From Candidatus Chloroploca sp. Khr17 (GTDB lineage Bacteria; Chloroflexota; Chloroflexia; Chloroflexales; Chloroflexaceae), in contig NZ_RYFF01000012.1 of the NCBI RefSeq assembly GCF_004138165.1, positions 62,001 to 126,000 on the forward strand: DNA of 64,000 bases, in the 5' to 3' direction. The translations under genes were made by a program, and so were the position numbers. This document shows positions 1-7,744 of the stretch, piece by piece. The stretch's first letter is position 1, and every line of letters starts with the position of its first letter. The notes beneath the pieces are model-generated. The model had not been told where the DNA came from. It saw nothing but the letters and a program-made list of their open reading frames with translations, and ran no database searches.

Positions 1-205
1 CATGCCCCAGATGAGTGGGAAAGAGGTCTTTTACCAGTTACGTCAGCGCTGGCCCACGTTACCAGTGGTGTTAATGAGTGGCTACACCACCGAAGAGATG
101 ACCAGCCATTTTCACGATGATAGCCCGATCGCTTTTCTCCAAAAACCCTTCACCGCTGAACGGCTGTTGAACCTGCTGCATCAGGTGCTACAACCGACGG
201 AATAA
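1..205 (+). CDS. Receiver-domain protein, C-terminal end (cut by window edge)
   Basis: Only the last 67 or so residues are inside the window; the gene continues upstream of base 1. The segment carries the second half of a CheY-like receiver: a beta-4 strand ending in the conserved Ser (VVLMSGYT) and the beta-5 Lys-Pro pair (FLQKPF) followed by the alpha-5 helix. The phospho-accepting Asp lies outside the window. The protein ends straight after the receiver, as in hybrid histidine kinases or stand-alone response regulators; which of the two cannot be decided here. Confidence 0.75.
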   Translation, partial: MPQMSGKEVFYQLRQRWPTLPVVLMSGYTTEEMTSHFHDDSPIAFLQKPFTAERLLNLLHQVLQPTE

Positions 206-231
206 TGGGAAGGATCAGATGTGAGCGATCA

Positions 232-240
232 TGGTATACT
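232..240 (+). promoter_or_regulatory. Extended -10 promoter (TGGTATACT)
   Basis: TG-N-TATACT lies 46 bases before the amidohydrolase start codon. No good -35 box is seen at 16-18 bases upstream, which fits an extended -10 promoter. Confidence 0.45.
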
Positions 241-285
241 TGAAAGGTTCAATTGTGTGCATCTATAAGTCTCTGGAGGAGCCGT

Positions 286-1470
286 ATGTCCGTTCCGTTT
301 TTGAACGAGGCCGAAGCGCTGCATGATGAACTGGTTGCTATTCGACGCGACCTGCATATGCATCCCGAGTTGGGCTTTCAAGAATTTCGTACTGCCAAGA
401 TCGTCGCCGCAAAGCTTGATGAACTGGGCTACGAAGTCCAGACAGGCGTTGGTCAGACGGGGGTTGTTGGCATCCTGCAGGGCGATCTGCCAGGCGAACG
501 CACCGTGCTCCTACGTTTTGATATGGACGCCTTGCCCATCGATGAGGCGAATGATGTACCCTATCGTTCGCAAACACCGGGCGTGATGCACGCATGCGGT
601 CACGACGCCCACGTCGCTGTTGGCATTGGGGTCGCCACGCTCTTTGCCCGCCACCGCGACCAGTTGCCGGGCACGATCAAGCTGATGTTCCAGCCCGCCG
701 AAGAAGGCCTGGGCGGCGCCGTAGCGATGATTGACGACGGGTTGCTCGAAAGTCCAGTACCCGATATCGCCCTTGGCCTGCATGTTTCGTCAGGCCATCC
801 GCTTGGCACTGCGGTCGTCCGCGACGGTGCGTTGATGGCTGCCTCTGATCCCTTACGGATCATTGTCCACGGCAAAGGCGGTCACGGAGCCCAACCGCAT
901 CAGACGGTTGACGCGGTGCTCGTCGGGGCCCAGATCGTGGTCGCCCTCCAGACGATTGTCGCCCGCAATCTCAACCCCGAAGAGACGGGGGTCGTGACCA
1001 TCGGGGCCTTTCAAGCCGGCGAGGCCGGCAATGTCATCGCCGAAAGCGCCGAATTGCGCGGAACGATCCGGAGCTTCAACCCCGCGATCCGCGAATTGCT
1101 GCACCGCCGTGTCCGCGAGGTCGCCGAAGGCATTGCGCAGACGCTGGGGGCGACCGCTGACGTGCAAATCCGCTTTGGGGTCGATGCCACCGTCAATGCG
1201 CCTGCGCCAACCGCAGTCACCTATCAATCAGCCGCCGCTGTGCTCGGCGAAGAGAAGATCAATACGACCTTCCGCACCACCGGGGGCGAAGATTTCTCAG
1301 CCGTCCTGGCAAAAGTTCCGGGCTGCTACTTTTTCCTGGGGTCGAGCAGCAACGAAGCAACTTCTTTCCCCCATCACAATCCTCGCTTTGATGTTGATGA
1401 AGCCTGCCTTCCTCAAGGCGTGGCGATTCTCTGCGACACAGCGTTGCGTTGCCTCAACGGCGAAGGGTAA
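286..1470 (+). CDS. M20D-family metal-dependent amidohydrolase
   Basis: This 394-residue protein belongs to the peptidase M20D/amidohydrolase family (hippurate hydrolase, N-acyl-amino acid and IAA-amino acid hydrolases), which cleave N-acyl amino acids in the cytosol using two metal ions. Visible hallmarks are HPELGFQEF near residue 26, the metal-binding HACGHDAH at 102-109 (Cys104 and His106 expected as ligands), QPAEEG at about 137-142 with the catalytic Glu pair E139/E140, and a C-terminal TTGGEDFS with HHNPRFD, typical of the family. Length is normal. The ATG at 286 was preferred to an upstream start at 253 because GGAGGA at 275-280 sits five bases before it. The natural substrate cannot be told from sequence. 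Confidence 0.9.
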   Translation: MSVPFLNEAEALHDELVAIRRDLHMHPELGFQEFRTAKIVAAKLDELGYEVQTGVGQTGVVGILQGDLPGERTVLLRFDMDALPIDEANDVPYRSQTPGVMHACGHDAHVAVGIGVATLFARHRDQLPGTIKLMFQPAEEGLGGAVAMIDDGLLESPVPDIALGLHVSSGHPLGTAVVRDGALMAASDPLRIIVHGKGGHGAQPHQTVDAVLVGAQIVVALQTIVARNLNPEETGVVTIGAFQAGEAGNVIAESAELRGTIRSFNPAIRELLHRRVREVAEGIAQTLGATADVQIRFGVDATVNAPAPTAVTYQSAAAVLGEEKINTTFRTTGGEDFSAVLAKVPGCYFFLGSSSNEATSFPHHNPRFDVDEACLPQGVAILCDTALRCLNGEG

Positions 1471-1498
1471 AAGGTGGCCTGCGGCCCCCGAGAAGCTT

Positions 1499-1547
1499 GC
1501 TTGCGCTGAAAAAAAGCCAGGATAGCTGGCTTTTTTCCAGCGCAAGC
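1499..1547. terminator. 22-bp hairpin with A/T tracts; likely bidirectional terminator
   Basis: Arms 1499-1520 and 1526-1547 pair with one mismatch. The apex is gccag-gatag-ctggc and the stem includes a run of seven A and six T, as in an intrinsic terminator. It separates the amidohydrolase from the F420 enzyme and belongs to the gccag-core hairpins found across the window. Confidence 0.7.
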
Positions 1548-1589
1548 AACCGTGGTTGGCGGCAACGCCCTGAAGAAAGGAAGACTATT

Positions 1590-2570
1590 TTGGCAAAAAT
1601 TGGCCTCTCTGCTGCCCTTGAGCAGTTTCACCCAACTGAGTTGATCGAGCATTGCAAACTCGCCGAGAATTATGGGTTCGAAGGGGTGATGGCGGCTGAT
1701 CATTTTCAACCCTGGGTGCCGGCCCAGGGCCATAATGCCTATGCCTATAGTTGGATGGGAGCCCTTGGCATGGTCACCAAGGGCGACTTTGGCCCCGGTG
1801 TGACCTGCCCGAGTTTTCGTACCCACCCGGCGGTCATTGCCAATGCCGCCGCGACCCTCGCCGCGATGTTCCCCGGTCGCTTCTGGCTTGGCCTCGGAAG
1901 TGGCGAGTTGCTCAACGAAAATGTTGTTGGCGGTGAGTGGCCCGAGCCGCTGATCCGCTTTGAGATGCTGCAAGAAGCAACCGAGTTGATGCAAAAATTG
2001 CTGAGCGGCAAGTCGATCCGTTATCGCGGGCGCTATTTCCAGATGAATAAGGTGCAGCTCTGGACGCTGCCTGAACAACCGGTGCCAATCTATGTCGCCG
2101 CGACTGGCCCTCAGACACTCAAGTGGGCCGGCAAGACCTGTGATGGCCTGATTACGCCTGGGGCTAGCCACGATAAGCTACGTGGCATTATCGAGAATTT
2201 TGACGCAGGCGCGAAAGAGGCAGGGAAAGACCCCACCAAGATGCCCAAGCTCTTGCAACTGCACGTCTCGTGGGCCGAGACCGACGAAGAGGCGATGCAA
2301 TCAGCGATGGTTGAATGGCCGAATGGTGGTATGAATTTCCCCAAACAGGATGTCCGTAGTCCGGAAGATTTTGCGGCTATGGCTCGTCTCGTGCGCCCTG
2401 AAAACTTCAAAGGACGGGTGCTCATCTCGTCCAACCTTGACGAGCATCGTGCCCACCTGCAAGGTTTGCTCGATCTCGGCTTTGATAAGATCTATGTCCA
2501 CAACGTCGGACGCAACCAGGAGGCCTGGATTCGCGCCTTCGGCGAGGATGTCTTGCCAAAACTGACGTAG
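1590..2570 (+). CDS. F420-dependent glucose-6-phosphate dehydrogenase-like oxidoreductase (LLM family)
   Basis: A 326-residue luciferase-like (LLM) flavin/F420 oxidoreductase. It resembles Mycobacterium FGD: DHFQPW at 37-42 supplies the His38 and Trp42 equivalents of the FGD active site, and GSGELLNE at 103-110 supplies the Glu106 equivalent. FGD oxidises glucose 6-phosphate to 6-phosphogluconolactone while reducing coenzyme F420. F420 use is expected from the family; the exact sugar or alcohol substrate is inferred. The start is TTG at 1590, chosen because GAAAGGAAG at 1575-1583 precedes it and residues upstream do not resemble the family. Length is normal (FGD about 335). Confidence 0.8.
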   Translation: MAKIGLSAALEQFHPTELIEHCKLAENYGFEGVMAADHFQPWVPAQGHNAYAYSWMGALGMVTKGDFGPGVTCPSFRTHPAVIANAAATLAAMFPGRFWLGLGSGELLNENVVGGEWPEPLIRFEMLQEATELMQKLLSGKSIRYRGRYFQMNKVQLWTLPEQPVPIYVAATGPQTLKWAGKTCDGLITPGASHDKLRGIIENFDAGAKEAGKDPTKMPKLLQLHVSWAETDEEAMQSAMVEWPNGGMNFPKQDVRSPEDFAAMARLVRPENFKGRVLISSNLDEHRAHLQGLLDLGFDKIYVHNVGRNQEAWIRAFGEDVLPKLT

Positions 2571-2602
2571 AGGGTCGGCAAACGACAGGAAGGTTTCCTT
2601 GT

Positions 2603-2631
2603 GGGGCAAGCCAGCGACGCTGGTTTGCCCC
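2603..2631. repeat. Hairpin with gccagc-gac-gctgg core
   Basis: Arms 2603-2615 and 2619-2631 pair over 13 bp with one G.U. A second copy of the core, gccagc-gtc-gctggc, lies at 2648-2662, and the two cores are complementary over 15 bases (2609-2623 with 2649-2663), so alternative folds are possible. No T tract follows, so termination is uncertain. Confidence 0.7.
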
Positions 2632-2679
2632 ACAAACGATAAGACCTGCCAGCGTCGCTGGCTGGGCAAGAGAAAAACT

Positions 2680-4689
2680 ATGCAACGGATGTTGATTGCC
2701 AACCGCGGTGAAATTGCTGTGCGCATTCTGCGGGCCTGTCGTGAGTTGGGCATTAGTCCGGTGGCGGTCTATTCAGAGGCTGATGCGAGCGCAATGCATG
2801 TGCGCCTTGCCGATGCCGCCGTCTGCCTTGGACCACCTGCCGCGACCCAGAGCTATCTGCGTGGCGAGGCAATCCTTGCGGCGGCCCACGCAACCGGGGC
2901 CGAGGCGATCCATCCCGGCTATGGCTTTCTTGCCGAGAATGCGGCGTTTGCCCGAATGTGCCGCGAGGCGGGCATGATCTTTGTTGGCCCGCCTCCCGAG
3001 GCGATCGAGGCGATGGGGGGCAAGATTGGGGCCCGTCACCTCGCCACGGCCGCTGGTGTGCCGGTCGTTCCAGGCTACGATGGGCCAGATCAGTCTGATG
3101 AACGCTTGATGATCGAAGCCGCACGCATTGGCACGCCGCTGCTCATCAAGGCGAGTGCCGGTGGCGGCGGCAAGGGCATGCGCGTCGTCACTGATCTCGC
3201 CGGCTTCACCGACGCGCTCGCCGGCGCTCGCCGCGAGGCGCGCGCGGCTTTTGGCGATGATGCCGTGCTGCTCGAACGCCTCATCGTGCGCCCACGCCAC
3301 ATCGAGATCCAGGTGCTCGCCGATGCCTATGGCACGGTGCTGCACCTCGGCGAGCGCGAATGCTCGATCCAGCGCCGCCATCAGAAGATCCTTGAAGAAG
3401 CCCCGTCGCCTGCTCTGAGTCCTGCCCTGCGCGCAACGATGGGCGAGGCAGCAGTGCGCGTCGCACGGGCCGCCGGGTATGTCAATGCCGGCACCGTCGA
3501 GTTCGTGCTTGATCCCGAGGGCCATTTCTATTTTCTCGAGATGAATACGCGCTTGCAGGTTGAACACCCTGTGACTGAACTGGTGACCGGGCTCGATCTG
3601 GTGCGTTGGCAGATTGCTATCGCCAAGGGCGAACCGCTCACCCTGACCCAGAGCGACATCGCGATGCGCGGCCACGCGATCGAGGTGCGCCTTTATGCCG
3701 AAGATCCGGTCTCGTATTTGCCCGCCATTGGACAACTGGCGCTCTTTGCGCCACCAACTGGCCCGGGCATCCGCGTCGACGCCGGCTTGAGCAGCGGCGA
3801 TGAGGTGACGGTGCATTACGACCCGATGATCGCCAAGTTGATCGTCGCGGGCGAAGACCGCACCGCAGCCGTCGAGCGCCTCCGTGCGGCCCTGGAGGCA
3901 ACGGTTGTGCTCGGTCTGACGACCAATCTAGCGTTGCTCCGTGCCCTCGCTGCGCACCCCGCCTATCGGGCAGGCGCAACCCACACCGGCTTTCTGAGCG
4001 ATTATCCTCTGGATCTCGAACAGCCTGCCGAGGCGCCGTTGGAAGTAATCCTGGCCGGGGCAATCCTTGCACAGCATCCTTCGCAGCCCACCTCGGCAAC
4101 GCCGCTCCGCCACGATCCTTTTGCGCTGCACTGGCGCATGGGCAATACCGGTGTGCCGGTGCGCTTTCGCAGCGGCGACCACGACCTGGTTGCGTATACG
4201 CAGCACCGTGGCAATGACTGGACAATCGATGTCCAAGGAACAAGCCACCCGGTACGCCGCGTGATGCAGGGCGCAACGGAATGCGCACTCGAATTCGGAG
4301 GGCGACTCGAGCGCTTTCTGTTTGCGCACGACCGCAGTGGCGACCTCTTGATCGGCTGGCGCGGCAACGGCTACCGGCTCACCCAACCTGCGCCCCTCAG
4401 TGCTGACAGCGCGACGCGACCGGGGGGAGGCCACGATGCGGCCGGACTCACCGCACCAATGCCCGGTACGCTGATCAAACTGCTCGTCAGCGAAGGCGAA
4501 GCGATCGAAGAGGGGCAACCCCTGATGATCCTCGAAGCGATGAAAATGGAACACACGGTGGTCGCCCCCTATAGCGGGGTCGTGCGCCGCCTGCCCTTTG
4601 CGCAAGGGGCGAGCGTCACTGGCGGGGTCAACTTGATCGAGCTTGAGGCTGAAGAGGGAGCATTGGCGATCTTTCCCAATAGCCGATAG
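2680..4689 (+). CDS. Acyl-CoA carboxylase alpha subunit: biotin carboxylase fused to BCCP
   Basis: This 669-residue protein carries a biotin carboxylase half (N-terminal LIANRGEIAVRILRACRELG, ATP-grasp with glycine-rich KASAGGGGKGMR, and EMNTRLQVEHPVTE) and a C-terminal biotinyl domain with EAMKMEH, where Lys622 is the biotin site. The architecture is that of the alpha subunits of propionyl-, acetyl- or methylcrotonyl-CoA carboxylases, rather than the separate AccC/AccB of E. coli. It carboxylates biotin with ATP and bicarbonate and hands it to a carboxyltransferase that is not in this window. ATG 2680 starts exactly at the family N terminus; the reading frame is open further upstream. Acyl chain specificity cannot be read from this subunit. 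Confidence 0.9.
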   Translation: MQRMLIANRGEIAVRILRACRELGISPVAVYSEADASAMHVRLADAAVCLGPPAATQSYLRGEAILAAAHATGAEAIHPGYGFLAENAAFARMCREAGMIFVGPPPEAIEAMGGKIGARHLATAAGVPVVPGYDGPDQSDERLMIEAARIGTPLLIKASAGGGGKGMRVVTDLAGFTDALAGARREARAAFGDDAVLLERLIVRPRHIEIQVLADAYGTVLHLGERECSIQRRHQKILEEAPSPALSPALRATMGEAAVRVARAAGYVNAGTVEFVLDPEGHFYFLEMNTRLQVEHPVTELVTGLDLVRWQIAIAKGEPLTLTQSDIAMRGHAIEVRLYAEDPVSYLPAIGQLALFAPPTGPGIRVDAGLSSGDEVTVHYDPMIAKLIVAGEDRTAAVERLRAALEATVVLGLTTNLALLRALAAHPAYRAGATHTGFLSDYPLDLEQPAEAPLEVILAGAILAQHPSQPTSATPLRHDPFALHWRMGNTGVPVRFRSGDHDLVAYTQHRGNDWTIDVQGTSHPVRRVMQGATECALEFGGRLERFLFAHDRSGDLLIGWRGNGYRLTQPAPLSADSATRPGGGHDAAGLTAPMPGTLIKLLVSEGEAIEEGQPLMILEAMKMEHTVVAPYSGVVRRLPFAQGASVTGGVNLIELEAEEGALAIFPNSR

Positions 4690-4699
4690 GAAATAGATC

Positions 4700-4727
4700 T
4701 TGACAAGCAAAGTTACCCGCTTATTAC
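4700..4727 (+). promoter_or_regulatory. Candidate promoter TTGACA-N16-TATTAC
   Basis: A consensus -35 TTGACA is followed after 16 bases by TATTAC, directly after the carboxylase gene. A second possible -10, TATACT, is at 4761-4766. The 4690-4913 gap also holds small palindromes (ctaac/gttag near 4787-4802 and gaggcag/ctgcctc near 4811-4836). Confidence 0.4.
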
Positions 4728-4913
4728 CCTGCTGTGACCCCATTACGAACGCGAGCAACGTATACTCATCGTCAAGTAGATAGAGCACTAACAGCGCCGT
4801 TAGCTCCCCGAGGCAGGGGCGTGGGCCTCTGCCTCATCCAGGCACAACCTCCCCACTCCCCTTCAGCGCCTCACCACGAACCCAACCCCGCACACCAGAG
4901 TGGAGAGACGACC

Positions 4914-5480
4914 ATGAACACAGCAGCACTCCCCGAGGATCTTGTCCGTCGTGCGCGATCCGCCGACCCCGAAGCTCTGTCAACCATTTACGAACGCTTT
5001 GCCCCCGGGATCTATCGCTATGTTTACTATCGCATTGGTGACGCCGAAGTCGCCCGCGACATCCAGTCCGATGTCTTTTTACGCATGCTCGAAAGCATCG
5101 AGCGCTACGAAGACCGGGGGTGGTCAATCGGATCATGGCTCTACAGCATTGCGCACGCCCGCACCGTTGACACCCTGCGGCGCAACAAACGGCGCAGGCA
5201 AACCCCACTCAGCGAATGGTGCGCGATCAGCGAAGGCCCCGAGACAAAGCTTACCGACCGGATCAATGAAGCAGCCCTCCAAGAAGCACTCGTTCACCTC
5301 AGCGAAGCCCAGCGCCAGGTCATCTTACTCCGCCATAGCTACGGCCTCTCGCTCGAAGAGACCGCCAACCAGCTAGGGCGGAGCATTGGCGCGGTCAAAT
5401 CATTGCAACACCGAGCCCACGAACGCCTGGCCCGCCTCGTCCGCACCAGCCTTGGTGACGATGAGGCCGCCGAAGGCTGA
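4914..5480 (+). CDS. ECF-type RNA polymerase sigma factor
   Basis: A 188-residue sigma-70 family protein. Region 2 spans about residues 25-95 (AFAPGIYRYVYYRIGDAEVARDIQ-like helix pair and WSIGSWLYSIAHARTVDTLR) and region 4 about 120-175, with LSEAQRQVILLRHSYGLSLE and the helix-turn-helix QLGRSIGAVKSLQHRA. It should direct RNA polymerase to a dedicated promoter set. ATG 4914 follows GGAGAG at 4902-4907, so the 60-residue upstream extension of the frame was rejected. No anti-sigma gene or zinc-binding HxxxCxxC protein lies next to it; the next gene is convergent. Confidence 0.88.
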   Translation: MNTAALPEDLVRRARSADPEALSTIYERFAPGIYRYVYYRIGDAEVARDIQSDVFLRMLESIERYEDRGWSIGSWLYSIAHARTVDTLRRNKRRRQTPLSEWCAISEGPETKLTDRINEAALQEALVHLSEAQRQVILLRHSYGLSLEETANQLGRSIGAVKSLQHRAHERLARLVRTSLGDDEAAEG

Positions 5481-5486
5481 TCGAAA

Positions 5487-5527
5487 AGCGGGTGGGACGA
5501 AGGCTGGCAGCCTTTGCCCCACCCGCT
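5487..5527. terminator. Hairpin between convergent genes
   Basis: agcgggtggg (5487-5496) pairs with cccacccgct (5518-5527), and an inner aaggct-ggc-agcctt extends the stem across a 3x3 internal loop. It lies between the sigma factor and the opposing gene and reaches the latter's stop codon. Likely a shared terminator, though it has no T tract. Confidence 0.55.
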
Positions 5528-7497
5528 CATCCCTCGACCCATTCACGCAGCGCTGGGCCGGTTTCAAAGAAGATCGACGGTAACACGTTGAAGCGCTGGC
5601 TGAACCAGGGGAGCAGTGCATGCAAGGCCTGGTGACGCAACGGCGCAAGCAAAGCCAGGCCTGTCGCCAGGCTGGCGAGGCCAAGCCGACCATGGCGATG
5701 CCCAAGCAAAACGAGGGCAACCCCGGTCGCCCCAACGAGCCCCGCAGCGCCGGCAAGTACGCGTTTGCGTTCGTGACGGATCAGGCCCACAGCCGCCACG
5801 GCCAGGCGAGCCTGCAGCGCTACGCGCCGGGGATGGGTACAAAGATCGGCAAGCAAACGCTCGACTTCCTCAAGCTCCAACGCTGGAAAATCACGCCGCT
5901 GCCCCCAGGTTGCCTGGTGCATCGCGATCTGCTCCATCAGTTGCGCAACTTCCTTGCGCAGATCGCTACGCGAACGCGGCTCTACCACCTGAGCCTGTTG
6001 CAACAAAGCAAACATGAATGCGCGGATCGCATAGGCCAGCGCCAGCACATCGGCGAGATAACGGGCGCTGTCAACGACAAACTGAACCTCCGTTGCCTCA
6101 GCCGCACATTCTGCCAGGCGTTCCGCATACATCCTTGCTTGCGCCACGGCTTGCGCACTCGCCTCGATCACCGTCTGCGGCGAAGCCACAGCGCCCGCTA
6201 AATAAGCCCAGATCGGCAGTGAGGCCGTCGGACGCATCCACCAGACCCAGAGCAACGGCGAAAGATAGATGCCGCCAAGCCGGTTGACCGCCTGTGGCAA
6301 GTGGCTCATATACCAGCCCTGTTCAAGTAATTGCGCCGAGTCGCGGTAGAGATCCGCAGCGACCTCGGCAAAAGCAGGGCTACTTACCAAGCCAAGACGG
6401 GTCTGGAGCCAGTCACGGACAAAGGTTTCGCTCGCAAGCGTGGGTTGAGCGGCAAGCGCCACCGTGACCGCGCTATTCAATTCCGTCCAGAGGTTCCAAC
6501 CGCTCTGGCCCAACGAAGCCTGTCCTCCACCCCAACCGCCAGTGCTATTCCAGGCCCAGAAGCCAGCACACTGGGGATCATCAGCCGCACGCGCCAGGGC
6601 CTCGCGGTGCAAGGCGACAATTGAACTCGGCACCAGGCCAAAGAGTTCATACTCACGGCGATGTTGAAATTCGATCAATTGGCGTGGACCGGGCAAGCCC
6701 AATGTCGGGTTGGTCGGCAGCAGGCGAAAGAAGTCGGCGGGCCCATGCTTGATCGAAACAAGCAGATTGGGTGAAGTAAGGCCCCCAAACGTCGCCGCAT
6801 AACGGGCAGGCGAACAGATCAGATCACCCAACTCGCCAATGCCGACACTCCAGGTACGGATGATCAACTGCTTGCCGTGGGCTTCACACACGGGCAACAA
6901 CTGCTCGGTCAGCGTACGCAGAGCCGCCGACGTCGTATAGAGCATATGGCCGGTATAGGTATCGCCCTGATTGTGCGCCCCACCCGCTTCGCCCATGCGA
7001 ACCACAAGCCCGCTCACCTGCGGGAGAGCCGCAAAAAGCTCGGCGAGCGCACGCTGATTAAGCGCCACGAGACGTGCATTGCCAGCGTCCAGGACACCAA
7101 CCGCATGCCGCAACTCCGGCGTGCTCCACTGCATATCGGTGGTCACAAAAAAGTGCATGTCAAGGGCTGCTGCGTGTTCGGCAAGTGAGGCAAAGGCGCG
7201 GCGATAGGCAAGCGCACGCCGTCGCACCGGGCTATCAGCAGCATACACTGGTTCACCAGGGCCATCAAACGCAACCAGATGAGCCAGATTATCCACCACA
7301 ACCCCATTGTAGCCCTGTGCGTGCAAGCCATCGAGGTGCGCAAGCGCCCGTGCGACCCCCTGATCGAGTTGATGCAGGTCAACATACGGGGCCGTCGGCA
7401 GATCAAGCTGATCGTAGGGGAACGACGACCAGTTGCGAAACGGTTTCTCAGGATCAAAAAAAGGCCCACTCAGATCGGCCAAACGGTACGAAAGCAT
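5527..7497 (-). CDS. GH67-like glycosidase-fold protein with C-terminal membrane segments
   Basis: A 656-residue protein. Its central part resembles the catalytic barrel of family GH67 alpha-glucuronidases: VSIKHGPADFF (Asp255) followed 27 residues later by EFQHRREYE (Glu282) parallels the KNGPIDFQ...EFQITQEY pair of catalytic acids (28 apart in Cellvibrio GlcA67A). GFWAWNSTGGWGG near residue 310 matches the following glycine/tryptophan-rich segment. The C-terminal third is helical and contains a hydrophobic pair near residues 590-625, suggesting membrane anchoring, which is unusual for GH67. Substrate is unknown. It begins at ATG 7497 with only a weak ribosome site (caggtaacc). The family call rests on motif memory and needs a profile search. 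Confidence 0.5.
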   Translation of the reverse strand: MLSYRLADLSGPFFDPEKPFRNWSSFPYDQLDLPTAPYVDLHQLDQGVARALAHLDGLHAQGYNGVVVDNLAHLVAFDGPGEPVYAADSPVRRRALAYRRAFASLAEHAAALDMHFFVTTDMQWSTPELRHAVGVLDAGNARLVALNQRALAELFAALPQVSGLVVRMGEAGGAHNQGDTYTGHMLYTTSAALRTLTEQLLPVCEAHGKQLIIRTWSVGIGELGDLICSPARYAATFGGLTSPNLLVSIKHGPADFFRLLPTNPTLGLPGPRQLIEFQHRREYELFGLVPSSIVALHREALARAADDPQCAGFWAWNSTGGWGGGQASLGQSGWNLWTELNSAVTVALAAQPTLASETFVRDWLQTRLGLVSSPAFAEVAADLYRDSAQLLEQGWYMSHLPQAVNRLGGIYLSPLLWVWWMRPTASLPIWAYLAGAVASPQTVIEASAQAVAQARMYAERLAECAAEATEVQFVVDSARYLADVLALAYAIRAFMFALLQQAQVVEPRSRSDLRKEVAQLMEQIAMHQATWGQRRDFPALELEEVERLLADLCTHPRRVALQARLAVAAVGLIRHERKRVLAGAAGLVGATGVALVLLGHRHGRLGLASLATGLALLAPLRHQALHALLPWFSQRFNVLPSIFFETGPALREWVEG

Positions 7498-7647
7498 GTT
7501 CAGGTTACCTGCGGTAGATTAACAAACGATGATGCAATGTTAACATTGCATTAAGTCATTATACCGCAGCTAACCCTTGATAATCAGGAGGTCAGCGACG
7601 CAGATAGAGCTGAAGCAAAATCGTTGGGGTTGCGCCCCAGACCCCAG

Positions 7648-7722
7648 TTTTTGGTTCGTTTTGGCGGCTTCGCCGCCAAAACGAACCAAAAAATCGTATG
7701 GAGCGGCGAAGCCGCTCCATAC
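7648..7722. repeat. Two adjacent perfect hairpins
   Basis: First: 7648-7668 pairs perfectly with 7672-7692 (21 bp) around the loop TTC, apex ggcggc-ttc-gccgcc. Second: 7696-7707 pairs with 7711-7722 (12 bp) around GAA. The sequence just before (gcgccccagaccccag) recurs before the hairpin at 21108. They lie just downstream of the caspase-like gene's stop, so they may terminate it. Confidence 0.75.
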
Positions 7723-7744
7723 CCCACCGCCAGAGGCGAACTTT

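Noticed and set aside
2773-3816. 347-residue open frame opposite the biotin carboxylase gene
   Set aside because: Antisense shadow with no recognisable domain.
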